Shown here piece by piece: positions 48,981 to 61,720 of a stretch of 64,000 nucleotides of DNA. This DNA comes from Blastomyces gilchristii SLH14081. Its lineage: Eukaryota; Ascomycota; Eurotiomycetes; Onygenales; Ajellomycetaceae. Where the stretch lies: NCBI RefSeq assembly GCF_000003855.2, contig NW_003101682.1, forward strand, positions 6,552,779 through 6,616,778, given 5' to 3'. Numbering within the stretch: the first letter of the stretch is position 1; every line of letters begins with the position of its first letter. The notes below the pieces were generated by a model. The model was given only the letters and a program-made list of their open reading frames with translations, did not search any database and was not told where the DNA came from. Position numbers and translations under genes: made by a program.

Positions 48981-49733
48981 GATCTCTGTCTTATAATGAG
49001 AGAGCTTATAGATTAATTCTCAGAAGGGTTTCTGCTCTTCTATCAAATCTATTATCAGATTCTTCTTGTGATGAAGAGAAAGCTCAGCTGTCTTAGCTGA
49101 GCTGAACACCTCTGTAAGATCTCAGTATTTCTCTGATATCTGAAGCTCAGTTTTCATGACTGTGAGGTTCTCAGACACTTACAAAGTCATTACATAGATG
49201 AGCTTGTCTTCTCTAATCAACTCTGCAGCATTAACTGCTTCTATCTCTGTGAGTGAGTCTGTCAACACTGATTGAAAGTATAAACCTGACTCATGAACAG
49301 CTATGTGCAGATTGTGTCTTTGAAGTCATATAAGTCTCAAATACATGTTATCTGTGATGTCTGTGATAATCACAGTTTCTGCAAATCTTCTTCAGATTTC
49401 AGAGAGATCTTGCAATTCAAAGATAGCTCTTGTAAGTCTCTCAGTTCTCAGATCTGAGTTCTCACACTCTGCTTATTGTAAGAGCAGGTTCTCAGTCTTC
49501 ATCTTTCAGCTCATTCACTTCATGAGCTTTAGAAACATCACAGTGACCTGGGATCCTGAGTTCATTAATGCTTTTCATGCTTGTGAGACAGCAGTACTGC
49601 AGTGTAGTCTCTCTCTGTGAGTAAGCATTTTCATTGAAAGAGTAACAGATTCAGGTGTCAGCTTCAAGACTCTTAAGAAGGCTGTTGCTGACTCTGTCTG
49701 TGACTCTTCAAATTCCTATTTTAGTTTGTTCAG

Positions 49734-50084
49734 ATAGTTTGCACAGAGATGTTCTGATTTAGAACAGATAAAGCAGAGTCTCTTTTTCTTAATCTCTCTG
49801 TTATACACTCTGTTCACAGAAGCTTGTAAAGCTCTCTCTTTCTACTCAGCAGTCAGATATAAATCTCTCTGTGTCTTATTATCTTTTTCTGACAAATCTG
49901 TTCTCTGTTGTTCTGGCTCTTGTAGAACTGATTGATGATTCACTCTCTGTAAGTCTGTGACTCTCACAGTGATCTGTAAGTGATGAATGAGAGTCATCAG
50001 TTTCTTCAGAGTCAAGAACTTAGAGCCTTGCTCAATGAGCTTGTTCTGCATGCCTTTATCCAGCTTCTTTACAAATATCATCAT
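49734..50084 (-). pseudogene. Gypsy-3 gag fragment with zinc knuckle
   Basis: 49842-50084 is open and reads IFVKKLDKGMQNKLIEQGSK, then LQRVNHQSV, typical of a Gag tail. Downstream, CFICSKSEHLCANY (49734-49775) fits C-x2-C-x4-H-x4-C with the last Cys changed to Tyr. Confidence 0.7.
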
Positions 50085-50833
50085 TCAGGTCTTGTTTCAG
50101 AACCCTGTTTTCACAGGTCTCAATTCACATCACAATTTCATGAAGTGCTGTGAGTAGTCTTCATCAGATTTCTCACCTCTTTTTCTAATATTAATGATCA
50201 CAGCTCAGGTGTTCTCTGTTCAGCTTGTGAAGTTTCTCAACTTATTCTCTAGATAGGTCTTGAGAACAGATCATTGAGATCTCTTATAATCATTCTCTAG
50301 ATGATTCAGTCAGTTCTTGACTTCAGTGTAATAGAGGTCTGTCATTGTATAGATGACAGCTTCTTCATCTTTCATATCACACAGCTGGGCTTGTGAGTCA
50401 ATTTCAAATACAAACTCACAAAAGCTTTTATAGATTGTGATTTAATAGATGGCCTTAAGTGATTGCAGCTTGAGAAAGTTTCTTTTCAGTTTGCAGATAT
50501 CTCTGAAGATCATGTCTAGAGACTCAGTTTGAGAGTGTTTACAGGCAGCAAGCATTTCTTGTAGAAAAATAGCTTGATTTCATGAGAGATGCTCAAGAAT
50601 GTTCTTCACTGAGATTGATTCATTCATGGGTTTGAAGAGTTTCCCTGTCACAGATGCAGAGAATGATGTCTCATGAGTGATTGATAAGTTCTCTGAGACT
50701 TCTTTCACAGAGATTATTCATGGTTCAAGTGGCTGCTCCTGGGTGCCTGTAGTAGGGTTCACAGGGATTGAAGCATGTAAGTTTCTAGTTCTTTCAGTCA
50801 TAACAGGCAGTTGCTGACTGACTGAGCTTGAAA

Positions 50834-51090
50834 TGTAAGAATAAGTGCTCACAGATGATTATTCAGGTGTTTACAGCTTGATGTGATATGTACTGTTAAC
50901 TACTAGAAGTGTTCACAGTAGAAAGATAAATGTAGAAGTCAAATGTATCATAGTATTCAAGCTGAGTTGTGAATAGTATTTGTGAATTCCAGTCTATATA
51001 GTTGTGTATAGCCAAGGGCCGCTAGCCCTATTGGTTACGCGAGAGATAGGAATAGGGGTAAAGAATCCGCGAGGAGCGGGATTTCTTACA
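50834..51090 (-). repeat. Gypsy-3 5' LTR
   Basis: 257 bp. The right third (51015-51090: GGGCCGCTAGCCC, TTACGCGAGAG, GGAGCGGG) is unmutated while the left part is depleted of CG/CC/GG. RIP therefore stopped inside the LTR. Confidence 0.9.
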
Positions 51091-51379
51091 GATTCTGAGC
51101 CTTGAGCTGAACTCTGAAGTAACAGATGTATTACTTATATTGAGATGACTCTGCTTCTTCTAGATATGTAAAAAAAAAAATAAAAAAGTGATATTCTTCA
51201 CAATGAAGAATATACTTTCTCAAAAATATAAAGTATATAAATCTACTGACTGACAGATTCAGGGAAAATGAAATATCTCTAATAAAGAGTGAGAGTCTTT
51301 TCAAAAAAGATAAACTATTCATATTAAAAATATTGATACAACATTTTAAAAAGAAAAATATGTCATTCAGACTATAATC

Positions 51380-51489
51380 TGTAGAATAGTTAAAGATTGT
51401 ATTGATAGATCTATCTACAAGAACATAATATAGTGATGAGTCACGTGATCTAGTGAGATTGCTAACCGCAACGGCTATAACAGTTAACA
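51380..51489 (-). repeat. Copia-B1 LTR (right)
   Basis: 110 bp, TGTAGAATAG...AGTTAACA; aligns gaplessly with 30776-30885. It is followed by the ATTAC duplication and then the remainder of the Copia-A LTR. Confidence 0.9.
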
Positions 51490-52894
51490 ATTACTACATC
51501 TACTCTAGTCACGTGCCACTTCAACCTATTCATTTAGTGTAACTCACATAGTTAGATTACAATACAACACAACAATGTTATTCTTCAAGAGATTATGAAG
51601 TTCTTATTAAGCTAATGAAAACTGCTGAAATAACATGCTAAATTGACATCTTCATATATCATTACAAGTGTGTCTAGATAATTTATTAATTAATTAAACT
51701 TATAATTAATCTAAGATTCAGAGAGATATCTAACTTAATAAAAGAATATATATCTTTAAGATAAAGAAATAAGAAAATTTCAGAGCAGTAAATGCAAGAT
51801 CACAGATCACTGTTAATATTAATAATGAATTAGAAGATGACTCTCAGAGTATTTAAACTGAATGAAATTATTATAGAGAAACAGTCTGATGAGTTTAATA
51901 AATATAAAGACTTAATTAAATATATCAATGACATGTCAGATAATGCAGAGAGCTTAAGTAACTGAAATAATAATAGCTCAGTGAGTGAGAAGACTTGTAT
52001 AAGACTTGAAATTATAAGACTTCAGTATGAGATTGAGTGAATAAAGATTAGTAAAGATGAGACTTTTATAAGTAATAAGATAAAAGTGAATCTGATAGAA
52101 TATCTTCAATAAAAAGAGAAGACATCTGTTATAATAAAAGTTCTTAAAGAATTTAGAAGTTAAATAAGACTTATTAAAAGATTAATAGTTCTCACTGAAT
52201 TTATTAACTACTTAATATAAAGAGAGAAAATTCTTTTAACTATAAAATAGTCTGAAACTGATGATATTCTTGAAGATAATAATCTTAATAAGAATATTAT
52301 TATAGATATATAATATTTCTGAAAAAAATATAATCTTTGATTATATAATTATATATAGTCTGTAATTACTCTGCAGACTAAAGCTTATTTCATTATACTT
52401 AAGAAATTCAAGTTATCTACTTATACTCTGTAAACTATTATAGAGAATAACTTTTCTAAGAGATCTACTATCTATAGAATTTATTTATTTAAGAAACTGA
52501 TTAGTATAACTGCTAAGTTAAAAGACTCAGATTACACTTTTATTAAATATCTGATTATTATAAGAACTGATTATATTTATTTAAAATATAAGATTCTGAA
52601 TATTATATTTTTTGATAGACTGCTTATAGAAGTTAACAGAGATTAAGTCTTATTTATAAGAAATTAAATAAATCAAATTAATAAAGATAATACTTAACTC
52701 TTAGAGAATGATTTTATAAGTCTGTACTATAATATTCTTTTACAGCTCTCTACTGTAAATGAAGTAAATACTGATATATCTAGAAATTCTATCAACAATA
52801 TACAAGATAAGAATAAGAAAGACAAGAATAAAGAGAAAGATAATAATAAGAATAAGAACACTGAATTCAAATCTGAATATAGAGATAATAATAT

Positions 52895-53175
52895 AAGAAT
52901 CTATTATTATTATCAAAAGATTAATCATATTTAGACTGACTGTTGAAAGAAATACTCTGAGAAATATTCTTCAAACTTCAATATAAATAGGAACAAGAAT
53001 AAAGACAAGAATGCAGAGAATACAGATACTACTTCTATTTATAATGTTATAAAGTAAGTATTTTATATTAAGAAAAAGATCTATATAAGTAATTAGATAG
53101 AAAAAGATATCTGAATTCTAGACTTTGAATCAGATACTTATATCACATCTCACAGAGATCTTGTTATAATAAAAC
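52895..53175 (+). pseudogene. Copia-A gag zinc knuckle and protease remnants
   Basis: The frame near 52909-52950 gives YYYQKINHI-stop-TDC, which fits a CCHC knuckle (C-x2-C-x4-H-x4-C) whose first two Cys became Tyr by G-to-A changes. Near 53110-53160, ILDFESDTYITSH matches the Copia aspartic protease start W-LDSGS-H-T, with Gly changed to Glu. Stops are frequent. Confidence 0.65.
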
Positions 53176-55202
53176 CTCAGAAGATGAAAGTGATGTTAAA
53201 AATAACAGATGAAATGATAGTCTCTGCTGCAGCTATAGAAGATATAAAGATTTCAGTAAAAGAAATGAATATACTGTTAAATAATGTCTGCTATGTCTCA
53301 AAGTTAGAAGTGAATCTTATAAGTATAAGTAAGCTTGTATATCAGAGTTATATCTATAAGTAGTTAATATATAAGAATAATTATACTATATTAATTATAT
53401 TTTCTGACTGTATATTCTCATTTACAGTAAGATTAAATGAGAATGATATCTATAAGATGAAAAGACTGATTATATACAGAGACTTGATTCAGTTTGTTAT
53501 ACTTAATAATAATTTTGAATCTGTGAATATATTACAGATGAAAGATGATATAATATTAATACTATCTGAAAGAAATAATATAAAGATTATAGAACTTATA
53601 ATAATGTAATAATATTAAAAACTAGAATATTTAAATTCTGCAGATATTATAAAAATAATAGCAGATTCATATATAGAGATAAGAATTATTAATTAATAAG
53701 CTTTATCATTTTATAAAGTCTGTGTTTAGATAAAAATAATATATTCAATCTTCACATCTATAATATAAGCTATTAAGCTGATAATAAGATTCTTCATCAA
53801 TCTAGCAGAGAGTGAAAAAACACTTTTCAATAGAAATAACACTTTCACTAGAGAGAGTATAAGCTACTGATTGAATATAATAAATAATACAATCTGTTAT
53901 AGATAAGTAATTCTTATAATAAGAAAGAGAGAATCTACTATAAGATTAATAAACTTTATTACAGATATTAAGATAACTATATAATATTAAGTTGAAACTC
54001 TACACTGAGATAGTGAAGAAGAGTTCAAAAGTCAAGAACTTAAAATCTACTGTCAGAGTAAAGAAATAATGTATGAAATGACTATATCTGACATATCACA
54101 ATTAAATAACTCAGTAGAACATGTGAATTAAATAGTTATAGAAAAGATATAAAGTCTATTATTTAATAGTAAATTAGAAAGAGAACTTTAAGATGAAGTA
54201 ATACAAGCTATAATCATGATAATTAACACATTCTCAATATTAACAAAGATATTTGAATGTAAGAAAGAAACATCACTTATATCTTTTAAAGTATGAACTG
54301 AGATACAATCTTCTGTTCATTGAATACAGAGATAAGAGTGTAAGATCTATAAGAAGAATTTGAAAGTATTGAATAAGCTTACAGATAGAACTGACAGTAA
54401 GAAATAACAGCTGATTGAATATCAAGAATTATATTAATATTGTGTGTGAGATTCTGTTACATGTTATCTTGAGATTGTATGAGATGTTATATTTGATAAA
54501 GCTCTTGACATAAGTGTAAATACATTTGTAAATATAGTGAGAGAATTCAATGAATTGTCTAATAAATTGAATATTCTGAATGTCAGAGAGAGATAGCAGC
54601 ACTACTTACTATAATATTTAGTAAAGAAAAAGTCAGATGTTTTGAAGATAATTATTAATAAAGACTTAGAGAGTGTAATTGATTCAATCTATCTTCTAAA
54701 TAATAAGATACAGCTTGTTATAAATGAAGAGTCTGAAGACTCTATTAATAAGAATGATTCTATTCTAAGTATTCTGACAGACTGATTAACTATGCTGATG
54801 AAAGTCAAGAGAAGCTCAGACTGAGACTATTAATATAAGATAATAAAAAAGAAGATTAAGATATTTGAATAGAAGAAGATATATATTATTATTAAAAAGG
54901 CTCTGAAAATGAATATTCTTACAGATAAATGAGTATATGATTAGAAATTTAATAATAAGAGAGAAATTATCTACTTTAGAGCTCACTAAGTGATTAGAAG
55001 ATTCTTATAATAGCAGAGTATTCATTATATAAGATTGTATACTACAGTGATATCAGAGTCTACATTATACAGTCTATTTACTATATTAACTATCAAAGAA
55101 TGAAAGATCAAATTAATTGACTATGTATTTATATTTTTGAATGATATACTATTACAGAATGAGATAATCTATATACAACTACTTATAGATGTTAAGCACA
55201 GC

Positions 55203-55708
55203 TAGACTGACAGTGTGACCGTGTCTGAGACCAGGACCAGATTTTTTGATAGTTTCATTATCAATTCAACTGATCCCATTACACAGTTTTAACATTAGAT
55301 AGTAGTCTCATACTGTCTCAGTGAGACTTACTGTCTACTCTTATCACATTTTTCAAATGAGATCATGATTTTCACTTCTTAATTTAAATTATTTTTATTG
55401 CTTTAAATGACTTTAAATCTCATTTGAGCATTATTAAAAAGCATTACTTTTTAAAAAATTAAAAATAGTCTAAAAAAAACCTTAAAATGTCTAAAAATAG
55501 TAACTTTATGCCAAGAATAGGACTAAATGAGATTAAATGAGATCACTTTCTCATTTTTTTCAAGTCATGGTTTCATTTTAAGATCTGATATATAGTCACT
55601 TTACATATTTTTTTGATAGTCAGTCCCAGCGGGGTTCACGCCAAGAAATGTATGAAATCAGACCAAATGAAATCAAATGTGAAATTCATGGTCTCAGCGG
55701 CCAGTCTA
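55203..55708 (+). mobile_element. 506-bp hAT-like MITE, copy 1 (in Copia-A)
   Basis: TAGACTGAC...GGCCAGTCTA with 8-bp TSD AGCACAGC (55195-55202 and 55709-55716). It has no coding capacity. It interrupts the Copia-A RT region. It is mutated relative to copy 3 mainly by C-to-T/G-to-A. Confidence 0.88.
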
Positions 55709-56695
55709 AGCACAGCAGAGAGAGCTTGATGAGACTACTCTGTCAGAGTCTATATAAAATGAAGTAAGCTATGAGAGTATGATATTTTCTAGCAATGAAA
55801 TATCTCATTATATTGAGATTCAAGATATCATTTTATAATGATAAATTTTTATATTACTCTGTTCATAAGATCTATCTGATATTACATGTTAATAATTATC
55901 AGATAACAGAATCTCAAGAATAGTAATTAAACTGAGTATTAAAAGAGATTATAAAGAGATTTAAGATAAAGAATATCAAAGAGACTAAGTCATATCTTAA
56001 AATGAAGATTAAATATTAGAGAAATAATAATTTAGTGATTACACAGAGCTGTTATATTAAGAAGATTCTTGAAGATTTTAGTATGAATAAGATGAATTCT
56101 GTAGAAACCTTAATGATGATGAGTATATAACTGAAGTTTTCATCTAATGAGAATGATAAATTGAATAATAACTTTACAGTTATAAGATATTATCAAGAAT
56201 TGAGATTATTACAGTATTTAATCTCAAGCAGTCAGTCAGATCTAGTATTCAGTCAACTATCTCTTACATTTTAACTTGTGTTTATACAAAGTATGTTGAG
56301 TAGTGTTAAAGCATGTTCTATATTATATCAAGAAGATGAAAAATCATGATATATTATATAAGAAGAAGATAGAAGATGATCTGAGTTCTATAACATACTA
56401 TAATTTAAACTGAGCAGAGATAAATTCTCAATACAAATCAACTACTGACTATATTATATTAATTAACAGGTCACTGATCTCATGACAGTCACAGAGATAG
56501 ATATCTATTACTAAATCAATTACAGAAGCTGAGTATATTACAGTTAGTAAGACAGCTTGTAAGATAATCTAATTGAATAATATATTATATAACACTGAAT
56601 TGATGAATGATGCGAAAGTGAAAATTTACTTACATCTATAAGTTAATAATAAGAGAGCAATTGATCTAGTAAAGAAAGAATTCTTAATATAAAAA

Positions 56696-56875
56696 TTATA
56701 TCACATTGAGATTAGATATTATATTCTCTGCAATTTGATTGAAAAAAGAGAAATCATGATGAAACATGTTAATTCTATAGTGAACATAGCTAACAGGCTC
56801 ATCAAGTCACTGATGAAGCCTGTGTTTGAAGATTTTATCAAAAGAATTAATTTGAAAGAGATCAGAAAGAAATGA
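56696..56875 (+). pseudogene. Copia-A RNase H C-terminal end
   Basis: Open for 59 codons: YHIEIRYYILCNLIEK, then MKHVNSIVNIANRLIKSLMK and FEDFIKRINLKEI. This matches the end of Copia polyproteins (K-IDIR-HF-RD, then AD-LTKPL). Asp-to-Asn at the NIAN position fits G-to-A mutation. It fixes Copia-A on the + strand. Confidence 0.82.
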
Positions 56876-57292
56876 TTGAATGATAATAATTATACAGTAA
56901 ATCAGTGAATTTTGTATGTATTTCTTAATTTTTATAGTTATTACTGTACAGACACCTTTCCTAATAAGGAAATCAGAGTCTGATTGATGTAATTAATTAT
57001 TATTGCATTTTTGAAAGATTTGAGAATAAGAGAGGCCCCGAGTAGCGGCTTATAGACCACGATGTAGCAAGAGAGAGTGTTGGTGATTACTACACCTACT
57101 CTAGTCACGTGCCATCTCAATCTATATGTAACTCGTGTAGTTAGATTATAATATAACATAACAATGTTATTCTTCAAGACAATAATGTGTAGAATAGTTG
57201 AAGATTGTATTAATAGATCTATCTACAAGAACATAATATAGTGATGAGTCATGTAATCTAGTGAAATTACTAACTGCAATAACTGTAATAAT

Positions 57293-57798
57293 TAGACTGG
57301 CCGCCAGAATCATGAATTTCATGTTTGATCTCATTTGATCTGATCTCATACATTTCTTGGCATGAATCCCGCTGGGACTGGCTATCAAAAAAACATGTAA
57401 AGTGACTATATATCAGATCTTAAAATGAAACCATGACTTGAAAAAAATAAGAAAGTGATCTCATTTGATTTCATTTAGTTTCATTCTTAGTATAAAGTTA
57501 CTATTTTTAGACATTTTAAGGTTTTTTTTAGACTATTTTTAATTTTTTAAAAAGTAACACTTTTTGATAATACTCAAATGAGATTTAAAGTCATTTAAAG
57601 CAATAAAAATAATTTAAATTGAGAAGTGAAAATCATGATCTCATTTGAAAAATGTGATAAGAGTAGACAGTAAGTCTCACTGAGACAGTATAAGACTACT
57701 ATCTAATGTTAAAACTGTGTAATGAGATCAGTCAAATTGATAATAAGACTATCAAAAAATCTGATTCTGATCTCAGACACAGTTACACGGTCAGTCTA
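57293..57798 (-). mobile_element. 506-bp hAT-like MITE, copy 2 (in Copia-B2 left LTR)
   Basis: Inverted relative to copies 1 and 3 (TAGACTGGCC...GGTCAGTCTA). TSD GTAATAAT at 57285-57292 and GTAATGAT at 57799-57806, differing by one transition. Removing it restores the 110-bp Copia-B LTR. Confidence 0.88.
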
Positions 57799-57924
57799 GT
57801 AATGATTAACACTCTCTCTCAAGATAACAAGAATCACATATAAAAACACTCAAATCATCAAGATAGTCTGTCAAAATTAAATATAAATGTAAAATTAAAC
57901 ATTTTCAACTTTTACATCTGTAAG

Positions 57925-58430
57925 TAGACTGACCGTGTGACCGTGTCTGGGACCAGGACCAGAATTTTTGATAGTCTCATTGTCAATTCGACAGATCTCA
58001 TTACACGGTTCTAACATTAGATAGTAGTCCCATACTGTCCCAGTGAGACTTACTGTCTACTCTTGTCACATTTTCCAAATGGGACCATGATTTCCACTTC
58101 TCAATTTAAATTATTTTTATTGCTTTAAATGACTTTAAATCTCATTTGAGCATTACCAAAAAGCGTTACTTTTTCAAAAATTAAAAATAGTCTAAAAAAA
58201 ACCTTAAAATGTCTAAAAATAGTAACTTTATGCCAAGAATGGGACTAAATGAGACCAAATGGGATCACTTTCTCATTTTTTTCAAGTCATGGTTCCATTT
58301 TGAGATCTGATATATAGTCACTTTACATGTTTATTTAATGATTAGTCCCAGTGGGATTCACGCCAAGAAATGTATGAGACCAGACCAAATGGGACCAAAC
58401 GTGAAATTCATGGTTCCGGCGGCCAGTCTA
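57925..58430 (+). mobile_element. 506-bp hAT-like MITE, copy 3 (in Copia-B2)
   Basis: TAGACTGACCGTGTGACC...GGCGGCCAGTCTA with exact 8-bp TSD TCTGTAAG (57917-57924 and 58431-58438). It is the least mutated copy, keeping words such as GTGTCTGGGACCAGGACC. The terminal inverted repeat is about 11 bp (TAGACTGRCCG). Confidence 0.9.
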
Positions 58431-59164
58431 TCTGTAAGACCTAGTAAAATTATGAATTATACAAATATGACAGTGTCTAGAGGTTTAGTAAGTTCATTTA
58501 TCATTATCTGAGTGATGAGAATGTATTCTAAATCAATGACTCTCTGATTCAACTGTCAATATGAAAAATGAAAATGTATGTCAATGTGCTTACTTTGAGC
58601 TGTAATGACTGTTATCTTTGTGAGATCTATGATATTCTTATTATCAGTGAGAATCTGTATCAGAGATGTAGTAATGAAGTCAAGCTCAATTATAAGATTT
58701 CAGATTCATATTATCTCACAGATCATCTCACTAAGAGTCATATATTCAGTCTCATTGAAACTTAGAGATATACAAGATTGCTTCACTGAATACTATGAAA
58801 TCAGGTTATCTGTGAGCTTAAAAATATAGTCAGATATTAATTTTCTATCATCATTTAAGAGACCAGCTCAATTGAAATCTGAGTAGCTGAAGAGTAGGTA
58901 GAAATCATTAGAGAAATCAGAGATAATAGAGAGATCAGTAGAAATGATAGAAATGATAGAAATGAACTCCTTATACAGACTGCATTCATAGAAAATGCTC
59001 AGATTTATGATCTCTTTCAAATAATGTATAATATGTAATAGAGTCTTTTAACATTGAGGTGTTGAATCAATGTTTCATTGAGTGAGTAGTGAGACAGTAT
59101 AAGTGATATCAGAATTTGTTTTAACTGCAAGATATTGTAAGCAACTCACATCATATTAATATTA

Positions 59165-59401
59165 CTAAATTATGAAATCAGTCTCTTTCTCAGATATAGA
59201 GAAATTATTAATGCAGAATTCATTCTTCATTAATATTCTGATAACAGCTGTATTATCAAGATAGAAATCTTCAATAAGATATTTAATATATTGATAATAT
59301 ATCAAATCAATTCTCTTATCTGAATAATTAATCTTCATACTTAAATACTTGATTGACTGATATAGATTCTTGACTTTCAATTTCTCACTGAGTATACTCA
59401 C
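59165..59401 (-). pseudogene. Copia-B2 reverse transcriptase C-terminal fragment
   Basis: 78 open codons nearly identical to 31716-31952 (LSEKLKVKNLYQSIKYLSMK). Differences between the two copies are almost all single transitions. Confidence 0.82.
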
Positions 59402-61480
59402 TAGCTAATTAACATTCTCAGAAACTTTGAATATGATGTTAAGATCATCAACATAGATTATTATATAGAGATAATATCTGAATGTATAATATCAGAGTAC
59501 TGAATTATAGACACTAACTGTAAATTCAAGATCACTTAATAGAGCTGTTAAGTAATTATACTAGATCTTCACTGCAGGGTTCAGACTGTATACACTACTC
59601 TCAATCATGCAGACAAGTGTTTTCAGTGAATCTGTCTCAAATTCAGTAAGTTGTCTTATATAGACCTTCTTAGTGAGACACTCATACAGATATATCATCA
59701 CTATATTCACTTAACAGAGTGTTCAACTGCAAAGTGCTGCTATTGTAAAAAGAATACAATTAACAGTATCAGTGATAACAGAAGTATAGATCTCTTCTCT
59801 AGAATTCTTCTTAAGTCAGTTATCACAAATCACTTAATATGATTTTCTAAGAATATTATCAGAATTGATATTCAGGTTCACAGGTCTATCTTTCTCAAGA
59901 AACACTCAACAGTCTAAAGTAATCAGTTCATTTCTCAGAATATCAGATCTAGAGATCAAACTTCATGTATTATATCTCTTCAGATCAGTAATTTCATATT
60001 ATATAAACTTCTTTCAATAATCTTCTACTCTCTCTGACTGAGATGTGACATTCTTGTAGAACTTCAGAAGGTTATCTATAACAGAGCTTAAAGTGTAAGT
60101 AGTCAGTGATTTCACAGGCTGCAATTATGTGAAATTCAGATCATTAATATCAGAAGCATCTTTATCATTAATCAGATGAATATCAAGTTTCAGTTTACTA
60201 ACATTATTAATGAGTGTCACAGATGTGATAACTGATTCTGATTTTTCAGTAATCAGAAACCTCATATCACTACTGATAATAATCTTATCAGATTCAGAAT
60301 GTCATAGATGATATATCAATATATCACTGAATTCAATGATGTGATAGAAATTGATACATGAAGAGAGCTTATTCACAAGTCTCTGAGATTCATGCAAGTG
60401 AATAACAACCTCTGCACTTAATCAGTGAAAATGTCTCACATTCAGCAGAGTATTCATAAGTGCATATTAAGAAATCTTATATGAACTTAGAATTATAGAA
60501 GTCTCTGCAGTAGAGAGTCAAAATTTCAAGTTATAAAGAACTGTAGATATAAAAGTATTATTAATTATTATAATCACTATCTCTAGAACATCTGTTCAGA
60601 ATCTCTTAGAGAGATTGTCTTTTAAAAGAGCAGCTCTAATCTGTCTTATAATAGTGCAGATCTCATATTCAGAAACATCATTCTAATGTGATAAATATGA
60701 TACTGTTGATTCTCATTTGATATCATATAAATTCATAACTGTGTGTATACATGTGAATTGAAAAACATTATCAATATCAGTTCATAGAAAAGCAGAAACT
60801 GTATACCTGAGATTATTCATAAATCTGAGTTATAACTCAAAGTATTGAACAGTTTCATTCTTAAACTTTAAAAAATATACTTAACAGTAGTGAGTTGTAT
60901 CACAGATAATAAGCATCTAGTATTTAATTCTCTGATAAGACTCTAAGAGATGATCAGAGAGATCTTTCAATGTATATCTATTATCTACAAGATTAATATA
61001 AATCTTCTCAATGAATTGAATAAATCTAGACATTAGTGTTTTCAAATAATCTCACATCATATCTGTCTTAACATATTTCTCATAAAAGAACTTAGTCTTA
61101 GAATCTTTAATTGTGACTTCAGTATAAGAATTCTTGATCATAGCAATTATAGCATCAGTGTGAATATGACTGAGATCACAGTATCAGTTTAAAAGAGTCT
61201 TTGATATTCTTGTATTCTTGAGACCTGTATTCAGAACTGTAGAATCAATGTTATTAACAGTAGTAGCAGTGATCACAGAAAGATCAACTTTTCAGTCAAA
61301 ATCATACTTATATAATATTATAATATACTTGACTGCCTTGTTCAGATAATTGAGATTCTTATTAAACTTCTGTTTATCAATCTTATATATGTTGTTCTAA
61401 GCAGTTTAAACTGTATGAAAAATAATACTGTTCAGAGCTCTGCAAATGAAAAATGAGAGAATAGTAAAAGATAATGTAAA

Positions 61481-61720
61481 TCAGAATCTCTGATCTTCAA
61501 GCTTTATAAATAAGAGCAGATTAACTGTAATATTAGAGATATAGTAAACATTCTGTAAGTTAATATTATCACTCTTAATCTTCAAGATAACAGTCTTAAT
61601 CTTCTTAACAAACTCAGTTCTCTCAGTGACAGAATCAACAGAGATATTATTATTAAAAGATTTAATATTTGAAAAAGAATGAAGCTCATCTGTCATATTC
61701 AGACTTACACATGTGTTCAA
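61481..61720 (-). pseudogene. Copia-B2 protease remnant
   Basis: 79 open codons starting NTCVSLNMTDELHSFSNI and including NVYYISNITVNLL, matching the Copia aspartic protease (DTGAS-HM ... L-NVLYVP---NLLS). The catalytic Asp is Asn, as expected from G-to-A. Confidence 0.75.

Larger units (their letters stand above)
43846..51090 (-). mobile_element. Ty3/Gypsy-3 retrotransposon inside Copia-B1
   Basis: 7245 bp; LTRs of exactly 257 bp at 43846-44102 and 50834-51090; TSD GATTC at 43841-43845 and 51091-51095. The unoccupied site is visible in Copia-B2 at about 63025-63035. Coding sense is the - strand. From the right: gag (about 50084-49842), CCHC knuckle (49734-49775), RT (48729-48980 and around), integrase (46779-47009 and around), then about 2 kb of poorly understood sequence before the 3' (left) LTR. 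Confidence 0.92.
30776..51489 (-). mobile_element. Copia-B copy 1, inserted in the Copia-A left LTR
   Basis: LTRs of 110 bp each at 30776-30885 and 51380-51489, with TSD ATTAC at 30771-30775 and 51490-51494. Coding sense is the - strand: RT C-terminal part at 31716-31952, protease and zinc knuckle around 42430-42745. Two Gypsy elements (32469-40733 and 43846-51090) split it. Removing them and their duplications leaves about 5195 bp, matching copy 2 at 57188-63414. The left LTR is much less mutated than the right one. Confidence 0.92.
30763..57179 (+). mobile_element. Copia-A retrotransposon, RIP-damaged, outer layer of the TE nest
   Basis: Ty1/Copia element on the + strand. The 3' LTR is 57078-57179, beginning TGTTGGTGATTACTAC. 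The 5' LTR is split by Copia-B1: 30763-30775 (TGTTGGTGATTAC) plus 51495-51590. TSD CAATA is at 30758-30762 and 57180-57184. Internal sequence runs about 51591-57077 and carries gag, protease and RT/RNase H remnants, interrupted by a MITE (55203-55708). The LTR seems to end in CAAGA rather than the usual CA; the TSD match fixes that end. Just inside the 5' LTR, GATTATGAAG resembles the initiator-tRNA-type primer site used by fungal Copia elements. Confidence 0.85.

Noticed and set aside
55203..58430. The 506-bp elements as Tc1/mariner MITEs with TA duplications
   Set aside because: Ends begin TAG...CTA, so TA flanks look tempting, but 8-bp duplications outside the TA match exactly or nearly exactly in all three copies.
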